35,546 nucleotides of DNA, taken from Bacteroidales bacterium (GTDB taxonomy: Bacteria > Bacteroidota > Bacteroidia > Bacteroidales > UBA12077). The translations under genes and the position numbers were made by a program. Position 1 is the stretch's first letter. The number at the start of each line of letters is the position of its first letter. Below, one piece after another: positions 16,660 through 25,493 of the stretch. The notes beneath the pieces were generated by a model. The model worked only from the letters and a program-made list of their open reading frames with translations. It had not been told where the DNA came from and made no database searches. The stretch is from the NCBI GenBank assembly GCA_018334675.1, contig JAGXLL010000025.1, forward strand, positions 1 to 35,546. Direction: 5' to 3'.

Positions 16660-16667
16660 CAAATTTC
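16660..16667 (-). promoter_or_regulatory. Possible -7 element for the nuclease-helicase gene
   Basis: On the minus strand GAAATTTG is one mismatch from TAnnTTTG and ends 21 nt before the ATG at 16638. No -33 element is evident. The position supports the ATG at 16638 over the upstream TTG at 16662, which would lie inside this element. Confidence 0.3.
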
Positions 16668-17006
16668 CTAAATTATTTTAGGATTTGCTCCCTGACCACC
16701 CATTCGTTTGTTAACAATTCACCGGAATTTATGCACAGGCAGGTAGCCTGATGCACTGGGCGGAGCAAGCTGCAGTGGATTCAACGCTTATTTTGAAAGC
16801 ACGAGCCATACCATGATGCGCTCTGGGGTGTTCGGTTCATCTTGTGTGTGAATCAAAGGGGTGTGTGCGAATACGTACATAGGTCGTTATGATACCGAAC
16901 AATAAAGCGGCGGCTGATTGTTTTGTTTTTTTAATAATCATCTGTATATTAAGGGTATGAAGCACATGGCATGTGATTTGAAGCACCTATAAATAAAAAG
17001 GAATTT
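16663..17006. other. Divergent intergenic region before the first large permease (344 bp)
   Basis: This gap separates the nuclease-helicase (minus) from the permease cluster (plus). It contains a possible minus -7 element (16660-16667), an inverted pair GTTCGGT (16830-16836) / ACCGAAC (16894-16900), and a near-consensus sigma-54 promoter at 16967-16982. There is also a weaker TTTG-N19-TATATTAA at 16922-16952. No gene is seen. Confidence 0.6.
16967..16982 (+). promoter_or_regulatory. Sigma-54 promoter TGGCATG-N4-TTGAA
   Basis: TGGCATG TGAT TTGAA matches the -24 box of TGGCACGnnnnTTGCW well. The -12 box has GA in place of GC. The distance from the first -24 G to the -12 G is 12 bp, as required. 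The ATG of the permease at 17007 is 26 nt from the -12 position, almost the same distance as at the two other sigma-54 sites in this window. Confidence 0.55.
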
Positions 17007-19388
17007 ATGTTCAGCAATTATCTGAAATCTGCATTCCGCCACCTAAAGAAATATCGATTTTATACGATCATCAACATCACCGGATTGGCTATTGGATTGG
17101 TCGCTTCCATTCTTTTGTTCCTGTATATCCGGTATGAGATGAGTTACGACACCTTTCACCAGGGCCATGAACAGATCTATCGAATTGTCTCGCATGTGGA
17201 CCGGCCGGGGGGCAAGTCCATGGTGGTTCCGCGAACCCTGGCCAAAGTATCGGAGGCTATGAAGAGGGAGATACCGGCAGTTCTGGAAACCAATAAGCTC
17301 TATGAAGATGAGGTGACCCTGATCGACGAGAAGAAGCACATGTACCCCGACATTGAACTGATGTACACAGATTCTTCCTTTTTCGATGTTTTTTCTTTTA
17401 AGGTGCACCGGGGCGACGGGGCATCTGCACTAAGAACACCCGGTGAGGTGGTGATCACCCGTGCATTGGCCAACCGCTATTTTGGCAGCGACGATGTCGT
17501 GGGTAAGGAAATACGTCGAAAAACGGAGCGTTATACGGTTGGGGCCGTTTTGAAAGACATACCCGCCAACTCCCATTTCGACTTCGACATGCTTACCGGT
17601 TTTTATACCATGGACCATCCCGATCGGTTTATGGAGAACCACGGCTGGGACTTCTTTACCTATTTCCGTGTGAAACCCGGATCGCAAGAAGGGGAATGGG
17701 CCGGTGAAGTCAAGAGCCTGGCCGACGGCATCGGCAATAACATGATGAAGGAGATCGGGTCGGAAGGCGCCTTTGATGTACAGACCCGGGTTCAGCCGAT
17801 GACCCGCATTCACCTGTATTCGAATTATAACTTTGAGATCGACCCGCAGGGGGACATCAACAACATTTATATATTTTCTTTCCTGGCAGCCTTCATACTG
17901 ATCATTGCCATCGTGAATTTTATCAACCTGGTTACGGCTCATGCTGAGTACCGATCAAGGGAGATAGGCATGCGCAAAGTACTGGGAGCTCACCGCAAGA
18001 TGCTGATCAGCCAGCATTTGATCGAATCATTCATGGTGGTCCTTGCCAGCCTGATCCTATCTTTGATATTGGTTAAATGGCTGGCTGATCCCCTGGGAAA
18101 TTTACTGGGCAGCGAGCTGGTGATCGACTGGCTGAATCCTTCCCTTCTTTTGGGTTTGATTGCTTTTGCCGTCATCGTGGGATTGTTGGCCGGCTCCTAT
18201 CCGGCCTTCTACCTCTCGCGGTTCGATCCGGTGCGGATCTTCTCCAGCATGGGCTCTCGCGGCAGCCGCAACAGGACCCTGCAGATCGGCCTGGTGGTGG
18301 TGCAGTTTGGCATTGCCATTTTCCTGATTACCTCGCTGATCATCCTGCGGAGTCAAATAAACTATCTGAACAACAAGGATTTGGGAGTGAACAAAGAGAA
18401 TATTCTGGTGGTTCAGGATGTAACCGGTGATATCCGCGGAAGTTACCAGGCCATAAGGGATGAGTTGATGAAACACCCATCCATCCAGTCGGTCACCGCC
18501 TCGGTGAGTTATCCGGGTGCCGACCGGGCGGTGCAGACAGCCAAAAAGGCTGAGGATCCTTCTTCCGAGTCCATCGTTATACAGGAAAACCGGGTGCAGG
18601 ATCATTATGTGGAGACCTACGACATTGAGATCACTGAGGGCAGGCATTTCCGCAAAGAACTGGCCAGCGACAGCACCGGGTTCATACTCAACCAACAAGC
18701 CGTGGACAAACTGGGATTGAGCAAGCCCGTGGGTAAGCAGATAGAAGTTTTTCAGCAAAAAGGGAAAGTCCTTGGGGTGATGAAAGATTTTCATTTCCGC
18801 TCTTTCCATCATCAGATCGAACCCATGGTGCTTTCTCATTACTCGGATTATTTTCAGAACATATCCGTCAAGATCGACATGCGCGATGTTTCGGCTACCC
18901 TGGAGCATGTACGCCAGGTGATGCAGGAGTTTGATTCGCAGTATTATTTCAGGTATACTTTTATAGATGATGTGTTTGCCCAGCTGCACCAGCAGGAGCG
19001 GCAAACCAACAGGATGATCATGGCAGGTTCGGTATTGGCCATATTCCTGGCCATTCTCGGGCTGTTTGCCCTCAGTTCCTTTACGGTGGTCAAGCGCAGC
19101 CGGGAGATAGCCATTCGCAAGGCGATGGGTTCCACTTACCAGCGGGTGGTTCGCCTGCTGTTGATCGATATTTTGAGGTGGGTGGTACTGGTGAATGTAT
19201 TGGCCTGGCCCGCCGCCTGGTATTTCATGAGTAACTGGCTGCAGAATTTTGCCTACCGGATCGACCTGGAGATCTGGATGTTCCTTCTGGGCGGGGTGAT
19301 CGCCCTGGGGATTGCAGGCCTCACCATCGCCGTGCAAACCCTGCGGGCAGCGGCTGTTAACCCGGCCGAAAAGCTGCGGGACGAATAA
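17007..19388 (+). CDS. ABC transporter permease, double MacB/FtsX type
   Basis: 793 residues built as two fused MacB-like halves. The first has TM1 (~20-42), a periplasmic core domain (~50-270), and an FtsX domain with three helices (~285-420) including EIGMRKVLGAHRKMLISQHL. The second repeats this with LVVVQFGIAIFLITSLIIL (TM5), another periplasmic domain, and FtsX helices to the end with EIAIRKAMGSTYQRVV. The C-terminus NPAEKLRDE is shared with the next two genes. Such permeases are mechanotransmission-type ABC proteins needing a separate LolD/MacB-like ATPase, here not adjacent. The start follows a sigma-54 promoter. Substrate is unknown; efflux or lipoprotein and peptide handling is likely from the family. 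Confidence 0.92.
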   Translation: MFSNYLKSAFRHLKKYRFYTIINITGLAIGLVASILLFLYIRYEMSYDTFHQGHEQIYRIVSHVDRPGGKSMVVPRTLAKVSEAMKREIPAVLETNKLYEDEVTLIDEKKHMYPDIELMYTDSSFFDVFSFKVHRGDGASALRTPGEVVITRALANRYFGSDDVVGKEIRRKTERYTVGAVLKDIPANSHFDFDMLTGFYTMDHPDRFMENHGWDFFTYFRVKPGSQEGEWAGEVKSLADGIGNNMMKEIGSEGAFDVQTRVQPMTRIHLYSNYNFEIDPQGDINNIYIFSFLAAFILIIAIVNFINLVTAHAEYRSREIGMRKVLGAHRKMLISQHLIESFMVVLASLILSLILVKWLADPLGNLLGSELVIDWLNPSLLLGLIAFAVIVGLLAGSYPAFYLSRFDPVRIFSSMGSRGSRNRTLQIGLVVVQFGIAIFLITSLIILRSQINYLNNKDLGVNKENILVVQDVTGDIRGSYQAIRDELMKHPSIQSVTASVSYPGADRAVQTAKKAEDPSSESIVIQENRVQDHYVETYDIEITEGRHFRKELASDSTGFILNQQAVDKLGLSKPVGKQIEVFQQKGKVLGVMKDFHFRSFHHQIEPMVLSHYSDYFQNISVKIDMRDVSATLEHVRQVMQEFDSQYYFRYTFIDDVFAQLHQQERQTNRMIMAGSVLAIFLAILGLFALSSFTVVKRSREIAIRKAMGSTYQRVVRLLLIDILRWVVLVNVLAWPAAWYFMSNWLQNFAYRIDLEIWMFLLGGVIALGIAGLTIAVQTLRAAAVNPAEKLRDE

Positions 19389-19403
19389 AAATATAGTTAG
19401 AAT

Positions 19404-19425
19404 GTTGAACGTAAGAACGTTCAAC
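19404..19425. repeat. Inverted repeat GTTGAACGT-N4-ACGTTCAAC
   Basis: A perfect 9-bp inverted repeat with a four-base loop lies in the 63-bp gap between the first and second large permease. It is made of the same word, TTGAACGTT, as the cluster at 5166-5222. No T-run follows, so a terminator is unlikely. Confidence 0.7.
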
Positions 19426-19451
19426 CCTTCACCCTTCAAACCTAAATTCGT

Positions 19452-21821
19452 ATGCTCAAGAATTATTTTAAGTCATCTTTACGGAACCTGATCCGCAATA
19501 AGTCGTTTACCCTGATCAACATCCCGGGAATGGCGATAGCTTTGGCCTCCGTGATTTTGTTGCTGCTGTTTATCAACCATGAATTGAGTTATGACCGTTT
19601 TTACCCGAATGCTGAAAACATTGTCCGGCTCATTACACGGTATGAATCCAAAGGCAAGCAGGTGGAGATGCCTAAGTCCATCTATGAGTTGGATCTTCAG
19701 GCAACCGACCGCATACCGGAAGTGAAATCATCGGCGGTGGTTTTCAGAAGATATTTGCGTTATATTGGGTATGAAAATGATCAATACGGCAAATATCAGC
19801 AAAGTTATGTGGATGAGGATTTTTTTGAGGTATTCTCGCCGGATGTGATTCAGGGCGATCCGGCTATGATGAGAGAACCCCATACGATGGTGCTGACCCG
19901 TCACACTGCCCGGGAGATTTTTGGTCAGCAGGATCCGGTCAATCAAACCCTTGAGATCAGGGACCAGGAATTTCGAGTGGTGGCTGTAATTGCGGATGTG
20001 CCGGCAAACAGTCACCTTCAGTATGATGCTTTGTTGAGTATACATAGCATGAGCGAAGATCAATTGCTTTCCCACGGCCATGACTTCAACACCTATTTCC
20101 TGTTGAACCGCCCCCTGAATGAGACGATGGAGGAGAAGATTTGCCATGTGACACAAGCCATCGACCAGGAACGCTATGGCCAATCCTCCGTGGAATATAT
20201 ACATGATCTGCAGCCTCTCAGGCGCATTCATCTGCACTCTGATTTTTCCTCCGACCTGGCCCAAACCACCGATATGGAATATATCTATATCTATTCGGCC
20301 ATCGCTTTGTTCATCCTGCTGACCGCTGCCTTCAACTTTGTCAATTTGTCCATGGCCCGTTCTGAAACCCGTTCCAAGGAGGTGGGTGTTCGGAAGGTTC
20401 ACGGAGCAAGTCCTTCAGCTCTTAGAAAGCAATTTATTACGGAGTCGGTCATCTTGGCCCTGGCGGCTTTTGCGCTTGCCATATTGCTGGTGGAATGGTT
20501 CGTATCTGATTTCTCCCGTCTGGTGGGAAGCAGTTTGCATCTCAGCTTCAGTCAGAATCAATGGTGGATTCCTGCAGGTTTCATTCTCTCGCTGCTGGTG
20601 GGGCTGCTGGCAGGATCCTACCCGGCCCTTTATCTTTCCCGGATGCGTTCCATGCTGGTGTTGAAAGGAACCCTTCGTCCAGGCAAAGGTAAGATGGGGC
20701 TTCAAAAGATATTGGTATCCCTTCAGTTTCTCATAGCCATCGCTTTAATTGCCTCTCTCATAGGAATACTCAATCAGGTTCATTACCTCAGGGATAAAGA
20801 CCTGGGATTTCGTCAGGATCATGTACTGGTGGTAAATTATCTGAGCAAAGAGATCCAGCAGGATTATCCGACCATACGCCAGGAGTTGCTTGAAAATCCA
20901 GAGATACAGGATGTCACAGCTTCCCTGGCCGTTCCGGGTACCAGGGGCAGTGGCACCAATCTTCGCTCCGCACGCCAGTCCCCTGAAGAATCCTTTCAGG
21001 TGCGGGCCAATGTGATTAAGCCGGGTTTTGTCGATCTATATGAGATCCAGATGATCCGGGGCCGGAATTTTTCATCTGAACTCAAGACAGACCAGCAGGG
21101 GTATCTGATCAGTCGGGAGGCCGCCGGCCTTTTGGGGATGAAAGATCCGGTAGGCAGGAGGATCCACATATGGGGTGAGGAGGGTCCTGTTTTAGGCGTT
21201 TTTTCTGATATCCACAGCCGTTCGCTCCATCATAGAAAAGATCCCATGGTTCTGGGCCACATAGGAGCGAATAACAACCTGATTTATAATATATCGGTAA
21301 AACTGGCCCCGGGGCATACCGAATCTGCTGTTCAATACGTGGGCGATGTCTTTAAGAGCCATGATCCGGGATACGTCTATCAATATGAGTTTGTAAGCGA
21401 TTATCTTCACCGCAGATATTACCGGCAGGAACAGAAGTATGCCCGCCTGATGATGGCCGGCACACTGATGGCCATGATCATCTCGGTGATGGGCCTGTTT
21501 GCCCTGACTGCCTTTCATATCAACCGAAAGATCAAGGAGATCGGCATCCGCAAGGTGATGGGAGCCTCATCCTACCGCATCATCCGGATGTTCAGCACCC
21601 GATACCTGATTTGGGTGGGTTTGTCGGCTTTCATGGCATTGCCCCTGGCCTACTATTTCATCCGGAGTTGGTACAGCAATTTCGTGTATCACAGCCCTAT
21701 GCATTGGTGGTTTTTTGCAGGTTCCCTGTTCATTGTTCTGATCGTGGCCCTGTTGACGGTGCTGGGCAAAGCCACCATGGCTGCCAATACCAATCCGGCT
21801 GAAACGCTACGCGACGAGTAA
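19452..21821 (+). CDS. ABC transporter permease, double MacB/FtsX type (paralog 2)
   Basis: 789 residues with the same two-half layout as the gene before it: TM1 at ~20-42 (LINIPGMAIALASVILLLLF), a periplasmic domain, FtsX helices around EVGVRKVHGASPSALRKQFI, a second TM/periplasmic unit starting LVSLQFLIAIALIASLI, and a last FtsX segment with EIGIRKVMGASSYRIIRMF. It ends in TNPAETLRDE. It lies 63 bp after the first permease, and no sigma-54 promoter is seen in the gap, so it is probably on the same transcript. It clearly arose by duplication. No ATPase is adjacent; the closest is at 29154. Confidence 0.92.
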   Translation: MLKNYFKSSLRNLIRNKSFTLINIPGMAIALASVILLLLFINHELSYDRFYPNAENIVRLITRYESKGKQVEMPKSIYELDLQATDRIPEVKSSAVVFRRYLRYIGYENDQYGKYQQSYVDEDFFEVFSPDVIQGDPAMMREPHTMVLTRHTAREIFGQQDPVNQTLEIRDQEFRVVAVIADVPANSHLQYDALLSIHSMSEDQLLSHGHDFNTYFLLNRPLNETMEEKICHVTQAIDQERYGQSSVEYIHDLQPLRRIHLHSDFSSDLAQTTDMEYIYIYSAIALFILLTAAFNFVNLSMARSETRSKEVGVRKVHGASPSALRKQFITESVILALAAFALAILLVEWFVSDFSRLVGSSLHLSFSQNQWWIPAGFILSLLVGLLAGSYPALYLSRMRSMLVLKGTLRPGKGKMGLQKILVSLQFLIAIALIASLIGILNQVHYLRDKDLGFRQDHVLVVNYLSKEIQQDYPTIRQELLENPEIQDVTASLAVPGTRGSGTNLRSARQSPEESFQVRANVIKPGFVDLYEIQMIRGRNFSSELKTDQQGYLISREAAGLLGMKDPVGRRIHIWGEEGPVLGVFSDIHSRSLHHRKDPMVLGHIGANNNLIYNISVKLAPGHTESAVQYVGDVFKSHDPGYVYQYEFVSDYLHRRYYRQEQKYARLMMAGTLMAMIISVMGLFALTAFHINRKIKEIGIRKVMGASSYRIIRMFSTRYLIWVGLSAFMALPLAYYFIRSWYSNFVYHSPMHWWFFAGSLFIVLIVALLTVLGKATMAANTNPAETLRDE

Positions 21822-21907
21822 AAATTAAGTTAGAATTTTGTAAGTCAGAATTTTGTACGATACACCCTTTGACATGATCCATCTTAACCTTCATTCAGAA
21901 ATAGATC

Positions 21908-21947
21908 GTTCGTTCGCTAGCGAACATACGTGTTTCAGATTCGAACA
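21908..21947. promoter_or_regulatory. Palindrome and CGAACA boxes upstream of the third permease
   Basis: GTTCGCTAGCGAAC (21912-21925) is a perfect 14-bp palindrome preceded by an overlapping GTTCG copy at 21908. A further TCGAACA lies at 21941-21947. These lie 68-106 bp upstream of the -24 GG at 22014, the distance expected for enhancer sites of an NtrC-family activator. CGAACA also occurs upstream of the two other sigma-54 promoters. Binding is inferred only. Confidence 0.45.
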
Positions 21948-22012
21948 AAAAGAGGGGTGGTTAAAGAAAGGATGCGTTGTTAATACACTAAAATACAGTT
22001 GTTTGTATTGAG

Positions 22013-22028
22013 TGGTATAAGTCTTGCA
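22013..22028 (+). promoter_or_regulatory. Sigma-54 promoter TGGTATA-N4-TTGCA
   Basis: TGGTATA AGTC TTGCA has a perfect -12 box and a -24 box with TGG conserved and C to T at the fourth base. The GG-to-GC spacing is correct. The ATG at 22052 is 25 nt from the -12 C. This is one of three similar sites in the window. Confidence 0.6.
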
Positions 22029-22051
22029 AGGTGAATATATAAATTTGTTCT

Positions 22052-24451
22052 ATGTTCAAGAATTATCTGAAGGCTTCCTGGAGAAACCTGAAAAGGGATA
22101 CATCCTATTCATTGATCAATATTGCCGGCCTGGCCGTTGGTATAGCCGCCTGCCTGCTGATCACCCTTTATATAGTGGATGAATTGAGCTATGACCGATT
22201 TCATGAAAAGTCCGGACGTATCCATCGGGCCTATGTTGAGGGTCAATTCGGGAACAATACGTTTCGTACGGTTCTTACCCCCAATCCTCTGAAAGGAGCT
22301 TTGTTAAAGGAATTCTCAGAGGTTGAATCGGCCACCCACTTCTTCCACAGGGATCAGGTGATGGTAGAATATGATGATAAGCGGTTTGTGGAGAACCGCG
22401 TGTTCTATACCGGTTCGGATTTTTTTAAGGTCTTTACTTTCCCCCTGATCAAGGGCAACCCGAAAAATATCCTTTCCGAACCCAACCAGGTGGTGTTAAC
22501 CCAAAGCATGGCCCGTAAATATTTTGGAAAGCAGGATGCGATGGGAAAGATGATCACCATGCAGGGGGATCAGCCTTTCCGGGTGACCGGTATATGTGAA
22601 GATGTACCGGATAACTCCCATTTTCACTTTGACTTTTTAGCTTCCTACAGTTCAACCGAAAACAGCCAGGATATACGCTGGGTAAACAGCAATGTGTACA
22701 CCTATTTCACCCTTCGGAAAGGGGTTGATCCCGGGGCCTTCGAGGAAAAGCTCAATCTGCTGGTAGAGGAATATGTGGGACCCCAGGTTGTGGAATGGCT
22801 GGGCATCAACATGGAAGATTTCACGAGTCAGGGTAACTCCTATGCATTCCTTATGCAACCCCTGGAGAAGATCTACCTGCACTCCGACATCAACGATGAG
22901 ATAGAACCGGTAAGCGACATATCACGGATATGGTATTTTTCTGTGATTGCTGTGTTTATCCTCCTGATCGCCTGCATCAACTTTATGAACCTGGCCACGG
23001 CCAAATATGCCAACCGGGCCCGCGAGGTGGGCATTCGCAAGGTAGTAGGTTCAAGAAGAGGTCAACTGGTCAGTCAGTTTCTGACGGAGTCGGTCCTGGT
23101 GTCCATCCTGGCAGTAGGGGGGTCTTTGGTATTGCTGGAATTGTTTCTGCCGGTTTTTAACAACCTCTCCCAGAAGAGTCTGGAGGTTGGGTACTTTGCC
23201 GATTGGCATTTTGTGCCGATGCTGCTTTTGCTGAGCTTATTTGTGGGCTTGCTGGCCGGGTCTTATCCGGCCTTTTTCCTGTCCTCTTTCAATGCGATAA
23301 AGATTTTTAAACAGGATGTGAACAGGGGTATCAAGGGCAATCGGCTTCGCGGGATTCTGGTAACCAGTCAGTTTGTCATCACTATTGTACTTTTCATTAG
23401 CACGGTTGTCATCTACCAGCAAAACCATTTTATGACCCACAAGAATCTGGGATTTGATAAGGAGAAGGTCTTAATAGTTGACCGGCCCTACCACCTGGAG
23501 AACCCCTCCAGCTTCATGGAGGAGCTGGAGAGACATCCCTCTGTTGCTGGTGCTTCTCTCAGCGGGTCAATTCCAGGCAGGGATTACGGAGGGTCCACCC
23601 TCCAGGTAGAAGGCCGTAGTTCAGAGGATATGGTGTTTTTCGCCATGAATTATGTTGAAGAGGATTACCTGAAAGCCATGGGGCTGAAACTGCTTAAAGG
23701 ACGTTTCTTTTCGAGTGAATATTCCGACAATGCAGGTTCGGTGGTGATCAATCAGAAGGCTGCCAGCGAGTTGGGTTTTGATGATCCCCTTGGCAAATAT
23801 CTCCAGCAGGGAGAAGACCGATTCAAGATCATAGGCGTGATCGAAAACCACCATTATGAGTCGCTGCACAAACAGGTCCGGCCTCTGGGACTGCGTTACT
23901 ACGAAGGAAAATATTTTCAGTATATGCCGGTGAAGATCCGTACGGTTAATATGCAGGAATCCATCAGTTATATCCGGGATACCTGGGATACTTTTTCAAA
24001 AGGGCAGCCTTTCACCTACTTCTTTTTGGACCGCGACTATGAGCAACTTTACAATTCTGAGATGCGTACGGCTCGCATCCTTACCATCTTTTCCGGACTG
24101 GCCATATTCATTGCCTGTCTGGGCCTGTTTGGTCTGTCGGCTTTCATGGCTGAAAAGCGTACCAGAGAGATTGGCATCCGTAAGGCCATGGGGGCCCGGA
24201 TCATCAATATCCTGACTATCCTGTACAAAGAGGTTTTCGTCCTTCTTATTGCTTCTACGCTCATTGCATGGCCCCTGACCTATTACCTGATGAGCCGTTG
24301 GCTGGAAAATTTTGCCTTCCGCATTGAACTAAGCCTGTTGCCTTTTATCGGAGCCTCCATCTTGGCCCTGATCATTGCGGTAGCCACAACCAGTACCCAG
24401 GCGCTGAAGGCTGCCTACACCAATCCGGCAGAGACACTGCGTGATGAATGA
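22052..24451 (+). CDS. ABC transporter permease, double MacB/FtsX type (paralog 3)
   Basis: 799 residues, again two MacB-like halves: TM1 at ~20-42 (INIAGLAVGIAACLLITLYI), a periplasmic core, FtsX helices beginning VIAVFILLIACINFMNLATA with EVGIRKVVGSRRGQLVSQFL, then TM5 (LVTSQFVITIVLFISTVVIY), a second periplasmic core, and a C-terminal FtsX unit with EIGIRKAMGARIINILTILY. It ends in TNPAETLRDE like its paralogs. It is set apart from the second permease by 230 bp that hold a palindrome and its own sigma-54 promoter. As with the others, an ATPase must come from elsewhere, possibly the one at 29154. Confidence 0.92.
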   Translation: MFKNYLKASWRNLKRDTSYSLINIAGLAVGIAACLLITLYIVDELSYDRFHEKSGRIHRAYVEGQFGNNTFRTVLTPNPLKGALLKEFSEVESATHFFHRDQVMVEYDDKRFVENRVFYTGSDFFKVFTFPLIKGNPKNILSEPNQVVLTQSMARKYFGKQDAMGKMITMQGDQPFRVTGICEDVPDNSHFHFDFLASYSSTENSQDIRWVNSNVYTYFTLRKGVDPGAFEEKLNLLVEEYVGPQVVEWLGINMEDFTSQGNSYAFLMQPLEKIYLHSDINDEIEPVSDISRIWYFSVIAVFILLIACINFMNLATAKYANRAREVGIRKVVGSRRGQLVSQFLTESVLVSILAVGGSLVLLELFLPVFNNLSQKSLEVGYFADWHFVPMLLLLSLFVGLLAGSYPAFFLSSFNAIKIFKQDVNRGIKGNRLRGILVTSQFVITIVLFISTVVIYQQNHFMTHKNLGFDKEKVLIVDRPYHLENPSSFMEELERHPSVAGASLSGSIPGRDYGGSTLQVEGRSSEDMVFFAMNYVEEDYLKAMGLKLLKGRFFSSEYSDNAGSVVINQKAASELGFDDPLGKYLQQGEDRFKIIGVIENHHYESLHKQVRPLGLRYYEGKYFQYMPVKIRTVNMQESISYIRDTWDTFSKGQPFTYFFLDRDYEQLYNSEMRTARILTIFSGLAIFIACLGLFGLSAFMAEKRTREIGIRKAMGARIINILTILYKEVFVLLIASTLIAWPLTYYLMSRWLENFAFRIELSLLPFIGASILALIIAVATTSTQALKAAYTNPAETLRDE

Positions 24452-24478
24452 TTGTATGAACCTATATATCTGTGCCTT

Positions 24479-24781
24479 ATGAAAGACCTATGTGTTCCCA
24501 TCCCCGGGTTTGGCGATGATGAAGTTGCCGAACTGTATCTGAAAATCGGAGATAAGAAAATCAGTTACGATTTTCGAATAGAATCCTTCTTGTGGGAAGC
24601 AGAAGATGAACTCAGCGAAGGAAAAGATGAGCTCACCCATTCCATTGCACGTATTGAGCGCCTGCGCCGGGCTATCAACAACTACGACAAGAGGTGGGAG
24701 CTTATACAGATCTTCAATCCCCCGGAAGATTCCAAATTCATTCAGGTTTTGTTCCGGAAAAAGAATACCGATAGAACATGA
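24479..24781 (+). CDS. Small conserved-looking hypothetical protein
   Basis: 100 residues from the ATG at 24479. An upstream TTG at 24452 directly after the permease stop would add nine residues but has less support. I do not recognise a family. The protein starts MKDLCVPIPGFGDDEVAELYL and has an acidic middle with a predicted helical stretch (WEAEDELSEGKDELTHSIARIERLRRAINNYDK). It then ends in a strand-rich WELIQIFNPPEDSKFIQVLFRKK. There is no signal peptide or membrane helix, so it is likely cytoplasmic. It is 27 bp after the third permease and may be on the same transcript. Confidence 0.65.
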   Translation: MKDLCVPIPGFGDDEVAELYLKIGDKKISYDFRIESFLWEAEDELSEGKDELTHSIARIERLRRAINNYDKRWELIQIFNPPEDSKFIQVLFRKKNTDRT

Positions 24782-24873
24782 TGCCAGGATAGGTACGCAT
24801 ATCTCATTCAAACCCATAAGCACCATGATTTCAAGATAATTCTTTAAATATAAACCTTATAAATTGTTTCGTT

Positions 24874-25326
24874 ATGAAAAGAACTGCTTTATTACTCATC
24901 ATGGTAGTGTTTGCCTTTGACACTTTTGCCAGTGACAGTGAAAAAGAAAAGGAAAACATTCAGCAAGTGATTCAGTCCGCCTATATCGATGGCATTCATA
25001 ATCTTGGTGATGTGGAAGATATCCGGAAGGGTTTTCATCCCGGATTCAACCTGTTGGGTATGAATGACAACAACATGTTGACCAGGTTCCCGATCTACAG
25101 CTGGATTGAAAGTGTTGAGAGACGAAAGGAGCAAAATCCCGAAGGTCGTCCGGAAGAGGAAAAAACCACCTGTAAGTACAATTCAATCGACGTTACAGGA
25201 CATGCTGCACAGGCTGAGATTGAGCTCTATCGCAAGGGAAAGAAGATCTTTACCGATTACCTGCAGCTTTACAAATTCAAAGAGGGCTGGCGCATCGTCA
25301 GTAAGATCTACCACCGCCACGAGTAA
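24874..25326 (+). CDS. Secreted NTF2-like (lumazine-binding-like) protein
   Basis: 150 residues with a signal peptide (MKRTALLLIMVVFAFDTFAS, cleavage near residue 20). The mature part follows the NTF2-like, putative lumazine-binding pattern: an opening helix (EKENIQQVIQSAYIDGIHNLGDVEDIRKGFHPGFNL in parts), then strands ending YLQLYKFKEGWRIVSKIYHRH, the usual last strand pair. Proteins of this group are common in Bacteroidota and mostly uncharacterised; some bind small ligands. It stands between the small hypothetical gene and the S46 peptidase with gaps of 92 and 167 bp. Confidence 0.8.
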   Translation: MKRTALLLIMVVFAFDTFASDSEKEKENIQQVIQSAYIDGIHNLGDVEDIRKGFHPGFNLLGMNDNNMLTRFPIYSWIESVERRKEQNPEGRPEEEKTTCKYNSIDVTGHAAQAEIELYRKGKKIFTDYLQLYKFKEGWRIVSKIYHRHE

Positions 25327-25493
25327 TCTTTTGGTTTAACCTCGATGATTTCGCCGGTTTGGAGTGGCAGATCTCTCCTTGCCGGCGATTTTCCCAGATT
25401 GCCGGTTTTTGCATTAAACGAACGATCTTTGACGGGGTCCTAGAGATGAAAATAGCTAAACGTTCAAATCCTAAACACTTAAAATACCACAAC

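Noticed and set aside
19404-19425. Inverted repeat as a transcription terminator between two permeases
   Set aside because: No T-run follows on either strand within a few bases and the stem is AT-rich in the middle.
18102-19439. Long open frame (445 codons) on the minus strand opposite the first large permease
   Set aside because: Rich in His, Gln and Gly with no domain or membrane pattern, and fully covered by a clear FtsX-type permease on the other strand.
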